64,000 bases of DNA from Odontocerum albicorne. Lineage: Eukaryota > Arthropoda > Insecta > Trichoptera > Odontoceridae. Position 1 is the stretch's first letter. The number at the start of each line of letters is the position of its first letter. Where the stretch lies: contig OX463864.1 of NCBI GenBank assembly GCA_949825065.1, positions 16,753,327-16,817,326 on the forward strand, in the 5' to 3' direction. Below, piece by piece: positions 31,250 through 41,764 of this stretch. The translations under genes and the position numbers were made by a program. The notes under the pieces were generated by a model. It saw only the letters and a list, made by a program, of their open reading frames with translations. It searched no databases and was not told where the DNA came from.

Positions 31250-31620
31250 ATTTATTTGTTTTTATTCACAATACAAGAATAGCCCAATTACATCGGAATT
31301 ATTAATTCCACAAATAATTGACACAATTAAAACAAAATAAATTAGATATTCAAAAGTTACTTATACAAATCGATTAATGTTTTCTTATATCTCCAATTTT
31401 AGAAGAAAATTTTCTTTAATTTTTATTTCATAGCGGCTGGGAGACCCTTTCTTGCGTACGTGATTGAGAATAGTTCCTATCGGTGTAGTCTAGTGTATTT
31501 GTTAGGAACATTAAACGCTAATATTTCTAGTAATGCTGCACGAGTCTGACAACGTAACCAGGAGACGAAGATTTCTTCTTACGCTTAAGAAATTATATTC
31601 ACGTATGCCCAGCAGAAACT
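31250..31620 (-). mobile_element. Probable LINE-A-type 3' end, minus
   Basis: Minus translation includes LLEILALNVPNKYTRLHR and KGSPSRYEIKIKENF, similar in style to LINE-A (ALSLYVPNKYSRARNH). It ends with TTGTGAATAAAAACAAATAA, a polyadenylation-like tail. Confidence 0.45.
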
Positions 31621-31719
31621 AAGTAGGACAAAGCCATGCATAGACACCCATGTTGATACTCACTCGTATCGAGATCGTAGATGTTTTTTTTTTGTCTTCA
31701 CTGTGCGTGAGCTTTATGC

Positions 31720-31990
31720 CCCCAGCGCGCTTATATGTTTATGTGCCCTATTACCTTTGTTTCCTATCGCTACACAGCTTTCGATATTCATCTTGACTTT
31801 TCTATCACCTGAGTAAATACTACTCAAATAGCAGAATTCATCAATTTGCTGAAATCGTCTATTTTTCACATTTCTATCGCCATGACTTTGAATTTTGTAA
31901 CATTAATTCTCAGATCTTTTTCTTCGCATCTTTCATACAATTTACTTGTTGACTTAGCAATTGGTTTTCTAAAGCAGTATTATGTATATT
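31720..31990 (-). mobile_element. LINE-C reverse-transcriptase end fragment
   Basis: Minus translation gives LRINVTKFKVMAIE, the GLxxNxxKTKxM region that follows the YADD box in LINE reverse transcriptases. A second copy is at 61310-61640 (minus). Confidence 0.6.
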
Positions 31991-32394
31991 AGATAATAAA
32001 ATGCATTATTTTGTTAATCAATTGCCCTATATCTTGGTTGGTGTGCCAGGACTCTTTATAAAATGAGATAGCGTCAAACTTATTTTTCATAGTCTATAAT
32101 TGAGCGCTGAATCTATCTATATAAGTAGTAAATGAACCGCCATTTTGACGTGCAACGTGTCGATCGTGTTCACATTTACCGTACCCAGCGGGAGTACGAC
32201 CTTACATGATTTGGCAATATTAAATTATAGCTTATCATCAGACCGTTTGAAGCATGTATCAGACTTATTCAACGCGCGTTCGTTTTTATATTTCATCGTG
32301 AAATTCAGATAAGAGGCTTGGTGATGTATATAAAATGACTTTATTTTAAAATAATAAAAATAAAATCATGTACTGCATTATATTCACAGATAGA
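31991..32394. other. Unassigned AT-rich stretch
   Basis: Nothing recognised. Confidence 0.45.
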
Positions 32395-32500
32395 AAGTAC
32401 ATTACATCTAAAGCCGAATGTGTCACTATCACATATCGGAAGATCTACAAAGGTTTCTTTGTAGTTCGTCTTCTCTTATACATTTCCTGCGGTTTTATAT
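32395..32500 (-). mobile_element. LINE-E fragment
   Basis: AAAGCCGAATGTGT, CATATCGGAAGATCTACAAA and GGTTTCTTTGTAG are the reverse complement of the LINE-E coding end at 54220-54270. Confidence 0.65.
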
Positions 32501-32724
32501 CAAATATATTTTTCTAAATCTATGTAGATGCGAAGAAGTATCTAATCTAATGGCAGCAGCCACCATCTTCCTATCATTACAGTTAACTTTTTGTTATATA
32601 TTTCATATGTCAATAATATTGTATTGTAATTGACTTTCATTGTAGAAAGTCGATATATATTATGTATGTACATAGACCGTGGAAAACGAGGCTGTACTAA
32701 ATGTATCAGATTTTGATGTACGAA

Positions 32725-32850
32725 TAATAGTAGGTTGTGCATGATTAGATGTATGAAGCGAAATTTGTGGGGTTGGATAGAAATGTTTATAGATCTGTTC
32801 TCTCTCTGCCTATCCCGTAAGGGACATGGCGTGATTATATATATGTATAT
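32725..32850 (+). mobile_element. LINE-C subfamily tail
   Basis: GTTCTCTCTCTGCCTATCCC and GTAAGGGACATGGCGTGATT are the LINE-C terminal sequence. Confidence 0.6.
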
Positions 32851-33077
32851 GAATTTGTAAAGTCACATTTTAATTTAAACCTATTTTAACAATTCCTATC
32901 ATAAACCTTACTCCAGTAATAATGCAAACTGAATTATTCGTAAGTTTTATAGTTAAACAGTCACCCTAAGGCATAAACCCTGGAGACATAATGTATTGAA
33001 ATCCTCGAAAATGCTGATGCCTAGGTCCTAGGTAGATATAATAAAATTTCTATGTGACAAATACAAATGTCTTATTA

Positions 33078-33386
33078 TTATTTTATGTCGTAAATTTTAC
33101 CCAAGAAATTGTCGTTTGTGTCATCGAAAAAGTACACATATAAATTTAACGGCAATGCAAATGTGCGTTTTATGGCTTGTTTTGTTTGCTGGGACATGAA
33201 AATATTCAATAGCTCATATGGATTTAGACATTCAAATTGAAGTGATTTCTTTTCAAGCGTCCAAAAATGTTTATTTGATACGATTATTTCTTTTGCATTT
33301 CGTGGTTCTGATGAAATATAGTACTTTTTTAGTCTACTCACTGTCTGATAATCTTGATCGAGACTGACTGCTTTCGCACCTTGCAC
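33078..33386 (-). CDS. Coding-like frame, unrecognised
   Basis: A 102-residue frame (KAVSLDQDYQTVSRLKKYYI; FECLNPYELLNIFMSQQTKQ; FFDDTNDNFLGKIYDIK) has a normal amino-acid mix and no obvious repeat relatives in the window. It could be an exon or an old transposon gene. No domain is recognised and no splice sites stand out. Confidence 0.3.
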   Translation of the reverse strand: MQGAKAVSLDQDYQTVSRLKKYYISSEPRNAKEIIVSNKHFWTLEKKSLQFECLNPYELLNIFMSQQTKQAIKRTFALPLNLYVYFFDDTNDNFLGKIYDIK

Positions 33387-33487
33387 TTGTATTTATTTTA
33401 CAATATGCGTGTGTGTTATTATCACCAACAATAGGCCGATTGCCTATAAATGATAGTCCTTATTGGATTGTGGCGTAAAAACAGGTC

Positions 33488-33807
33488 ATCGTTGCTGGGC
33501 CTCGCAGTCGAGAATCACCGCACCGTTCCAACGTCAATTCAGTTGGAAAAAGAAGCTGATTCCTAGAGTTTGTTTTAAATTAATGAGCCGTTGTACACCA
33601 GGCAACACCGCTGTACTAGATCTGATGGTACACCGAAATTAGACGATCGGAGTGCACCGGCATATTTTATTTTTTGAAAGAATATATATGACAAGAGTCA
33701 TAGGTATCCTTTTAGCCCCGAATAATAGGCGGAAAAAATGTCTGTGTCATTCGAGGGAAGTAGCACAGCGCGAGTTTCGAACCAGCGACCTTCCGGCCAT
33801 GCACCTT
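33488..33807 (-). mobile_element. SINE-1 copy with a head deletion
   Basis: The plus strand reads GTTGCTGGGCCTCGCAGTCG (3' end), TGCACCGGCATATTTT, AGCACAGCGCGAGTTTCGAA (B box) and CGACCTTCCGGCCATGCACC. The 25-30 bp between the A-box region and TTCCGTGC are missing. Confidence 0.8.
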
Positions 33808-33809
33808 AA

Positions 33810-34085
33810 AAAACAGGTATATCGAGGGTGACTCAACGGTGCGGCTGCCTGGTTTTTACCCACCTCAGAAGGAGTGGTATACTCTGAATAGGATCAGATG
33901 CGGAGTGCGCTGCACTGTATATGATATGCACGAGGGGGGCCTGGCAGAGTCGCCTTTCTGTAGAACGGGGAGATGCAGGCGATGAACCATGTCTTAGACT
34001 GCGTTTCTTGGAGGCGTGCTGACACCGAAGGCTGTGACTTATCTGGAAAACAGACATTACATTTGAGGTCCACACGCAAAAAAAT
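33810..34085 (+). mobile_element. LINE-I polyprotein C-terminal zinc-knuckle fragment
   Basis: Plus translation gives VRLPGFYPPQKEWYTLNRIR, then GLAESPFC and, after a frame slip, EMQAMNHVLDCVSWRRAD. This matches the LPxFxLPRxEWxxLNRxRTG...CxCGxxxxxxHxxxxC end of jockey/I-type LINEs. Confidence 0.7.
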
Positions 34086-34481
34086 CAAGTTACAAACAAC
34101 TTAACCGTAAAATTCACAATATCGTTGATATCCCCGATAAATTGGGTCAAATTGGTTTCCACACTCCTGCTAGTCAAACACGGAACCTTTTACAATTCAA
34201 ATGTACCAATATCAATTGATTACTACAGTTGCCGTTGTAATTCATCAATCGTGATAATACAACAATCGGGTAACTCCATGTCTGGTTTGGTGGTTATTTT
34301 TAACGTGGATGTTGTTGAGTTCAAGAGGGTCCTTCTACAGCATTTCGTTGACTGGGGGCGATTATTCTATTGTTTTTTTAATATTTATTTTGATTTTTAT
34401 TGTAATATCCCTTTGAGGTCCATTCTAGTTTTTAAACTATATTTTATCAGTCTTGTATTATTGATTACTATTGTTGTCCGT
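34086..34481. other. Unassigned stretch
   Basis: A 128-codon frame at 34125-34511 runs into the SINE head. It is hydrophobic, unrecognised, and probably fortuitous. Confidence 0.4.
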
Positions 34482-35117
34482 GAGATGCATGGCCGCGTGG
34501 TAACGCACTGAATTTCCATGCGATAGATTGCCGGTTCGAACCTCGCGCTGTGCTACTCCCCTCGAACGACACAGGCATTTTTTCTACCTAGTATTCGGGG
34601 ATATATAAGTGATTCAGAAACCAAGTGAAACAAGTCCAAAAATATTGAATTTAAGATCACCGCATGAAAGGTGTGCGAAAACCTTTAGCTTTTAGCAGAA
34701 AATACTTTTGTACAAAGTAAGTGTAATAAATGTACTCAATATAACACTTTTCAGAATTGCGATCATACCCTTACAGAATTAGAAACACTAAAATATGTTT
34801 GAACCTAGTTTACTCAAAACTAACCAGAATGGACTTGGTTCACTTGGCTTATGAATGACTCATATACCATGATCATACCTATGAATTCGGTCTTATATAT
34901 TATTTAAAAAAAATCGGTAAATAAACATGCCGGTATGATCCGATCGTCTCACTCCGGTGTGCCATCGGATCCGGTGAGTTTGCTGGTGTGCAACATTTCA
35001 GTCACTTAAAGTGGAGAAAAAAAAAGAGAGACGAAAACTCCACGGCACAGTTTCGCTTTTTAGCATTGATTCTAGAATGGCGAAGGGATCCTCGACTACG
35101 AGACCTAGCAACAACAA
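34482..35117 (+). mobile_element. SINE-1 copy split by a MITE
   Basis: The head is at 34482-34613 (GATGCATGGCCGCGTGGTAA; B box GGTTCGAACC). The body resumes at about 34871 (ATACCTATGAATTCGGTC) and runs to CTCCACGGCACAGTTTCGCT, GGGATCCTCGACTACGAGAC and AACAACAAC. The break lies within the sequence GGATATAAGGATACCTATGA of uninterrupted copies. Confidence 0.85.
34614..34870. mobile_element. Small inverted-repeat MITE nested in SINE-1
   Basis: CCAAGTGAAACAAGTCC at 34621 faces GGACTTGGTTCACTTGG at 34831-34847, imperfect inverted repeats near the two ends. TGAT lies at both borders. At about 257 bp it has no coding capacity. The superfamily is not assigned. Confidence 0.65.
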
Positions 35118-35857
35118 CGGCGACGTCAATTGTTGTGTATTATTGGTATGTTTAAGCTCCATATCTCGAAAGATATACGACTATACCATATATCGTAGAT
35201 TGTGAGATTTAATTTTATTTATAGGGTATTATCGATACGTTATCTTTTATTTTTACTTAAATGTTGTTTAATGTGTTAGAAATATTTTTATCGTAAGTTA
35301 TTAGAACGTTTTTTAATCCGAATTATCGATAAAGGAACATAATTCGTTAATATGGCTCTACACATTTTACTATTTTAGTAAATTAACGAAATGGTGCCAG
35401 CGTTGTTTTTTTTTACTCTTCTTCATAGAAGAATCATAGAAATTATTACAGTAAAAACCAATATAATGATTTCCTGTCTAAAATAAATCTGTGTCAAATC
35501 TATTAACTTGAGAATACAAGAACATATTAGATTCTTCCAAAATGTATTAACAAACCTTCTCCGACCGTTCTGCCTCATAGCGTCTTACAAAGTGCTCTAC
35601 AACTTTGTGTTATAGACTAATAAACCATGCCTGAATAGCGGAGCCTCCATTTAGAACGGATCAGGGGTCACGCCGTACTTTCGCCTCACCTTCGTCCAAC
35701 GTACTTGTTTCTACAATGTATCATACAATATACGTTATACAATAGACCAGTGGCGTTTTTATTTTTTATTTTTTTTTATTTTTTTAGATTCATGAAATAT
35801 ATTTTTTTTCGATCTTTTAATCAGTTTTTATAAATGTATCCTTTATTTCATGTCAAC
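35118..35857. other. Unassigned AT-rich stretch
   Basis: A less AT-rich part at 35560-35720 is unrecognised. The rest is low complexity. Confidence 0.45.
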
Positions 35858-36440
35858 CAAATTATGAATATTGTAATTTATTTTTAACAAACACTGTTTA
35901 TTCCACTTTTTTATGACGGTATAACCCTACCGGTTTCAAGGCTTTCACCTCATCTTCAGGGGAGTACAAACAAGACTAAATGCTGTTCGAATTGGCACCG
36001 ACATAGACACTTCAACGGTTGGAGGCGGGAGGGGTGAGGGGAAGACTAGGTATAATTTCGGCCAGGAGCGGGGAGATTTTGGGGAAATAACTATTCAACA
36101 GATGCTCCGATCGGTATACTGACTAAGAAATTTCTAGGGCCTCTAAGCTGTCCAATTTATTTCCGTTTCCGCTAATATGTAAGAATTTGGCATCATCGAT
36201 AGAAAAAGTATGATTCTCACGGTGACAATGATTAGCCATTTCAGAATAAATTAGAGGATTTGTTAAGGCAGATTGGTGTTCACGAAATCTCTTTTCAAAA
36301 GATCTTCCTGTCTTTCCTATATAGAAATTATCACAGTCAGCACATAAAAGTTTATACACACCGCTGTTGCTAAGTATTCCATTTTTGCCTTTCCCATTAA
36401 ATAAGAGTTTAAATAAGAGTAAACAACAAATTATGAATAT
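35858..36440 (-). mobile_element. Penelope-like element copy 2 with 14-bp target duplication
   Basis: The body is 35872-36426, flanked by the direct repeat CAAATTATGAATAT at 35858-35871 and 36427-36440. On the minus strand it encodes GVYKLLCADCDNFYIGKTGR and MANHCHRENHTF, the GIY-YIG endonuclease with its Cys/His set. It has a premature stop after LEALEIS (36120-36122), compared with copy 1 at 22525-23106. The 5' end is truncated beside a short duplication (AAATAAGAGTTT twice at about 36405-36418). The structured 3' end CGGTATAACCCTACCGG is intact. Confidence 0.9.
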
Positions 36441-36486
36441 ATGCTTTTATAAATGTATGCTTCATTTGATAACAACCAAATTATGA

Positions 36487-36690
36487 AATAGATTATACCC
36501 ATCCTGTCGTGTAGCTCATGATTGGGCATAGTAACTCCCATGATAGCCCCTGACGACTCCTCTCTATCCATCTCTGCACTCCGCGATTCAAAGGGTAGTC
36601 CTGTTGCGTCCCTTTCTTGGCTAGCCCGATGCGTTGGGACTCTTCCTCTTGTACGACGTTGTTCCACGCTTCCAGTGACCACCTCCAAGC
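36487..36690 (-). mobile_element. LINE-F fragment
   Basis: Minus translation reads EVVTGSVEQRRTRGRVPTHR, then DATGLPFESRSAEMDREESS and NHELHDRMG. It is the same family as 16558-16800. Confidence 0.65.
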
Positions 36691-36707
36691 ACCTCCAAAC
36701 TGTATAG

Positions 36708-36850
36708 TATTGTATTGTATTACACTTTCGTTGTATACAGTACAACCTGGCGAGATTATTGCCATGTGGCAATCTCTATCAACCAGAAAGATATTAAAGA
36801 GGACTTAAGTAAAAACCAGACAGGAATTTGAACTTACCAAGAAGGCCATA
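36708..36850 (-). mobile_element. SINE-2 copy, head truncated
   Basis: AGTATTGTATTGTATTACAC, TTTCGTTGTATACAGTACAA and CCTGGCGAGATTATTGCC show one of the best-preserved tails. The B-box region is deleted (GAATTTGAACTTACCAAGAA). Confidence 0.8.
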
Positions 36851-37129
36851 GAATTTGTATGTCTCCTTGTCCACGACCACTGTGCCCAAAGATTCATTGA
36901 AGGCATGCTGTCAACACTCTGTCATAAAATAGATTAAATTACAAAAAAAAATGTTCTGCTTTTTTTCAAATACGAGTACTACTCGTATACTATATATTGA
37001 AATATTTTTTATATTGACGGAATGCGAAACATTCTTGTATATTTCAATAATTTTCAAAAATTACGTCGAGTTTTCAGTTTCCCTCTTGTATTGGAACTGT
37101 CGAGAGAGAAAAATAATGTATTAAATGAA
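36851..37129. other. Unassigned stretch
   Basis: Contains the double motif TACGAGTACTACTCGTA at 36971-36987. Confidence 0.45.
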
Positions 37130-37365
37130 AATATCTTTTAGTGGAGCATTAAGTAGCTTATGTTTTACTACTCTATTATTTGTGGTCGGTTTAAAGAGAA
37201 TGTCACATGGTTGTACTGTGTACAACGAATGTACTGTGTACAACGTTGTACTGTGTATCTTTTAGTGGAGCATTAAGGAGCTTATGTTTTACTACTCTAT
37301 TATTTGTGGTCGGTTTAAAGAGAATGTCACTTGGTTGTACTGTGTACAACGAAAGTGTAATACAA
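37130..37365 (+). repeat. Direct duplication of about 125 bp containing SINE-2 tail
   Basis: ATATCTTTTAGTGGAGCATT, GTGGTCGGTTTAAAGAGAAT and GGTTGTACTGTGTACAACGA occur at 37130-37228 and again at 37254-37352. The unit ends in the SINE-2 tail. Confidence 0.85.
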
Positions 37366-37918
37366 TATTATGTATACTCGTTGAATGTAATCAACTCATT
37401 GGTTAGTGGTTGGGAATATCCAAATTTTGATGAATAGTCATTCAAAAAATTCTGTTGATGCATAAAATTTGTTTAATATATATCTTTATATTTTGGATCT
37501 CTTTTTACTCATCTTGTCCACAAATGAAGATCACATCAGGTTAAATCCCGTCATAACAAAATAAAGATATGTGTGAAGTAGATATACTCTCGATTAATTT
37601 TTTGCCAAAGAATGGTGTCATTTTGACTGTTATGATTTTTCTCTTAACATAATTGCATTTTCAAAACGCACAATTATTGCAAAATATTTTAATATCAGAA
37701 AAATTTTCAATCTATTCATAGCTTCCGAAAATAAAATCTCGTATCAGATGACATATATCTTCATTTTCACTATCATCTTATTCTGTTATGCATTTTTACT
37801 GTACGTATATTTCTCAGGTAAAAATATTGCAAAGATGCTGTACAATTTGGAGATAAAAGTTCAATTTGATCTAGCTCGCATGTTAAATTTTTAAGGGATT
37901 TCTTATCTATTTGATTTT
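37366..37918. other. Unassigned AT-rich stretch before the satellite
   Basis: No repeats or coding frames recognised. Confidence 0.45.
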
Positions 37919-40110
37919 TAAGTTTTACTGTGTTATGTCAAGGACGCTTGGATATCGATTGATTTAATTAATATATTAATGTACCTACCAATCAGTTATC
38001 AATTAAGTTTTACTGTGTTATGTAAAGGACGTTTGGATATCGATTGATTTAATTAATACTATATTAATGTACCTACCAAGCAGTTATCAATTAAGTTTTA
38101 CTGTGTTATGTAAAGGACGCTTGGATATCGATTGATTTAATTAATATATTAATGTACCTACCAAACAGTTATCAATTAAGTTTTACTGTGTTATGTAAAG
38201 GACGCTTGGATATCGATTGATTTAATTAATATATTAATGTACCTACCAAACAGTTATCAATTAAGTTTTACTGTGTTATGTAAAGGACGTTTGGATATCG
38301 ATTGATTTAATTAATACTATATTAATGTACCTACCAAGCAGTTATCAATTAAGTTTTACTGTGTTATGTAAAGGACGCTTGGATATCGATTGATTTAATT
38401 AATATATTAATGTACCTACCAAACAGTTATCAATTAAGTTTTACTGTGTTATGTAAAGGACGTTTGGATATCGATTGATTTAATTAATACTATATTAATG
38501 TACCTACCAAACAGTTATCAATTAAGTTTTACTGTGTTATGTAAAGGACGTTTGGATATCGATTGATTTAATTAATATATTAATGTACCTACCAAACAGT
38601 TATCAATTAAGTTTTACTGTGTTATGTAAAGGACGTTTGGATATCGATTGATTTAATTAATACTATATTAATGTACCTACCAAGCAGTTATCAATTAAGT
38701 TTAACTGTGTTATGTAAAGGACGCTTGGATATCGATTGATTTAATTAATATATTAATGTACCTACCAAACAGTTATCAATTAAGTTTTACTGTGTTATGT
38801 AAAGGACGTTTGGATATCGATTGATTTAATTAATACTATATTAATGTACCTACCAAGCAGTTATCAATTAAGTTTTACTGTGTTATGTAAAGGACGCTTG
38901 GATATCGATTGATTTAATTAATATATTAATGTACCTACCAAACAGTTATCAATTAAGTTTTACTGTGTTATGTAAAGGACGTTTGGATATCGATTGATTT
39001 AATTAATACTATATTAATGTACCTACCAAGCAGTTATCAATTAAGTTTTACTGTGTTATGTAAAGGACGCTTGGATATCGATTGATTTAATTAATATATT
39101 AATGTACCTACCAAACAGTTATCAATTAAGTTTTACTGTGTTATGTAAAGGACGTTTGGATATCGATTGATTTAATTAATACTATATTAATGTACCTACC
39201 AAACAGTTATCAATTAAGTTTTACTGTGTTATGTAAAGGACGTTTGGATATCGATTGATTTAATTAATATATTAATGTACCTACCAAACAGTTATCAATT
39301 AAGTTTTACTGTGTTATGTAAAGGACGTTTGGATATCGATTGATTTAATTAATACTATATTAATGTACCTACCAAGCAGTTATCAATTAAGTTTAACTGT
39401 GTTATGTAAAGGACGCTTGGATATCGATTGATTTAATTAATATATTAATGTACCTACCAAACAGTTATCAATTAAGTTTTACTGTGTTATGTAAAGGACG
39501 TTTGGATATCGATTGATTTAATTAATATATTAATGTACCTACCAAACAGTTATCAATTAAGTTTTACTGTGTTATGTAAAGGACGTTTGGATATCGATTG
39601 ATTTAATTAATACTATATTAATGTACCTACCAAGCAGTTATCAATTAAGTTTAACTGTGTTATGTAAAGGACGCTTGGATATCGATTGATTTAATTAATA
39701 TATTAATGTACCTACCAAACAGTTATCAATTAAGTTTTACTGTGTTATGTAAAGGACGTTTGGATATCGATTGATTTAATTAATACTATATTAATGTACC
39801 TACCAAGCAGTTATCAATTAAGTTTTACTGTGTTATGTAAAGGACGCTTGGATATCGATTGATTTAATTAATATATTAATGTACCTACCAAACAGTTATC
39901 AATTAAGTTTTACTGTGTTATGTAAAGGACGTTTGGATATCGATTGATTTAATTAATACTATATTAATGTACCTACCAAGCAGTTATCAATTAAGTTTTA
40001 CTGTGTTATGTAAAGGACGCTTGGATATCGATTGATTTAATTAATATATTAATGTTCGCTTGAATATCGATTGATTTAATTAATATATTAACCAAGCAGT
40101 TATCAATTTA
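37919..40110 (+). repeat. Satellite array of 85- and 88-bp units with higher-order pattern
   Basis: About 25 head-to-tail units each contain TTATCAATTAAGTTTTACTG, TGTTATGTAAAGGACG, TTGGATATCGATTGATTTAA and TTAATGTACCTACCAA. Units come in an 85-bp form (AATTAATATATTAATG) and an 88-bp form (AATTAATACTATATTAATG) that mostly alternate, giving 173-bp dimers. A rarer TTTAACTG variant marks units at about 38698, 39390 and 39650. The last unit is broken at 40050-40095 and rejoined to a partial copy. Confidence 0.97.
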
Positions 40111-40959
40111 AATGGTTTTCTTTTTCATTTGATCGTCCTAATTCGTTAACCATTCGTTAAATAATGCTTATGCCATCAAAATTTTGGCCTAAAAATGTTC
40201 GTTTTGCTGAATTTTTTATTTCGTTAAACATATTCTTTTATATCCGTTTATAACAATAATATTAATTATTCTGCAAATTTTCAGTCACTTCGACGTTCGT
40301 TATAACGATATTTGACCTGTATTTATTTTTATTTGTATTGTCTACAAATTAAGATTACTAATTTGAAATATGAACACACGCCACGCCACTGGTGATTGTC
40401 CAAAATTGTATACAAAAAGCGGTATGACATTTAGTTAGTCAGTCTGCTACAGCTCGAGCTACAACTTTCGCCAGAGAGCCCAAGACAATGGGAACTTAAT
40501 GCTGTATTGAGTTCTTCAGAGCTAATTGATTATCATTTCCCAGACAGACCCTTCTAATTTTGTTTGAGTTATTGTGTGTAATAGTGAATACAAAGATATT
40601 TCTATTACTCGAATAGTGATTCAACCTTTCGATCTACTCGTATTTTGTAAAATTTTATTTTTATTTTTGACGTTTTTGTCCCTCGACCACAGTCTTTCAT
40701 ATATCCGCATCGTCAATGAGATAATTATGGAGAGCAATGAAAATCATGTAAAGTGTGTATTTCACAGTTAAATTATGACAGGAAAAAATATGAATCATCA
40801 GCTCATAAAATGCGGGGGTGTATATTTTTTCGTTTATCTCAGTAAAGGTAAAATATGCGTTGGATCCTTTAAACTTTGCACATTAACATAAAGGATAGAA
40901 CCCAAATTTGACCTATTCGGAGATAAATAAGAAGACCTTCTACCTCTTAAGATAGGTTT
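40111..40959. other. Unassigned stretch
   Basis: No feature recognised. 40380-40560 is less AT-rich (CTACAGCTCGAGCTACAAC). Confidence 0.4.
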
Positions 40960-41347
40960 ATATGGAATGAGGTGCATGGCCGCGCGATAACGCACTGGAC
41001 TTCCTTGCGTGAGGTCGTCGGTTCAAACCCCGTGCTTTGCTACTCTCCTCGAATGACACAGGTATTTTTTCCGCCTAATATTCAGGGGTATAAGGATAGC
41101 TATGACTTCGGTCATATTCTTTAAAAAAAATGAGAGAAAAATACGTGCCGATGTGCTCCGATCGTCTCACTTCAGGTGTGCCATCGGATCCAGTACAGCG
41201 GTGTGGCTAGTGAGTTTGCCGGTGTGCAACAGCACACTTACTTAAAAAAAACTCCACGGCACAGCTTCGCTTTCCGGCTGAATTGACACTGGAATGACGA
41301 GGGGATCCTCGACTACGAGGCCGAGCAACAACAAAGATATGGAATGA
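40960..41347 (+). mobile_element. Full-length SINE-1 with 11-bp target duplication
   Basis: The body 40971-41336 (366 bp) is flanked by ATATGGAATGA at 40960-40970 and 41337-41347. The tRNA-like head has GGTGCATGGCCGCGCGATAA, the B box GGTTCAAACCC, and CGTGCTTTGCTACTC. The middle has GATAGCTATGACTTCGGTCA and a poly-A stretch. The 3' half ends CCGAGCAACAACAAAG, so it lacks a long poly-A tail. This copy defines both ends of the family. Confidence 0.95.
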
Positions 41348-41595
41348 TGAAATTTTGTAATTCAACTGTGAAATACATATTTTCCTTTTTTTGAATTGTC
41401 TTTTAACATATTTGACGATACAGAGTTATTAAAGAACGTAGTCTGGAGACAACATTATCTTCGGCCGCATTAATCAACCTTTTAGTTTGACATCGCGCAT
41501 TTTATAAATATTGCCTCAATACTCACACGTCTATCGCGTTTGAGTATAGTTACCAGACGAACTTTTTTATTTGAACGTTGTTTTTGTATTTCATC
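41348..41595. other. Unassigned stretch
   Basis: Nothing recognised. Confidence 0.45.
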
Positions 41596-41695
41596 GGGAA
41601 TCAACCACAAAACTCCCGGACGGAAGTTAAGCGTCCAACCAACTAGACTACGAAAGTCTTTAAAAAAATATTGAGATTGAATTAAATTAACGCAC
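41596..41695 (-). mobile_element. SINE-2 head fragment with upstream flank
   Basis: GGAATCAACCACAAAACTCC, GGAAGTTAAGCGTCCAACCA and ACTAGACTACG give the head. The following GAATTAAATTAAC is shared with 42526-42540, so a short upstream sequence belongs to this variant. Confidence 0.6.
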
Positions 41696-41764
41696 ACGTA
41701 CCCACACGTCTAGTGCGTATAAGTTTTATTACCACCGAGTCTTTTAAACTAAGTCAACGGGGCA

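Noticed and set aside
34125..34511. 128-codon frame
   Set aside because: It runs into a SINE head, is hydrophobic in T-rich DNA and has no recognisable motif.
37919..40110. Regularly spaced repeats as a CRISPR array
   Set aside because: Units are contiguous with no variable spacers; it is a eukaryotic satellite.
40981..41045. Possible tRNA gene
   Set aside because: It has A- and B-box-like sequence but is the head of a repeated SINE with target duplications, and no proper cloverleaf with anticodon arm could be drawn. The same applies to the other SINE heads.
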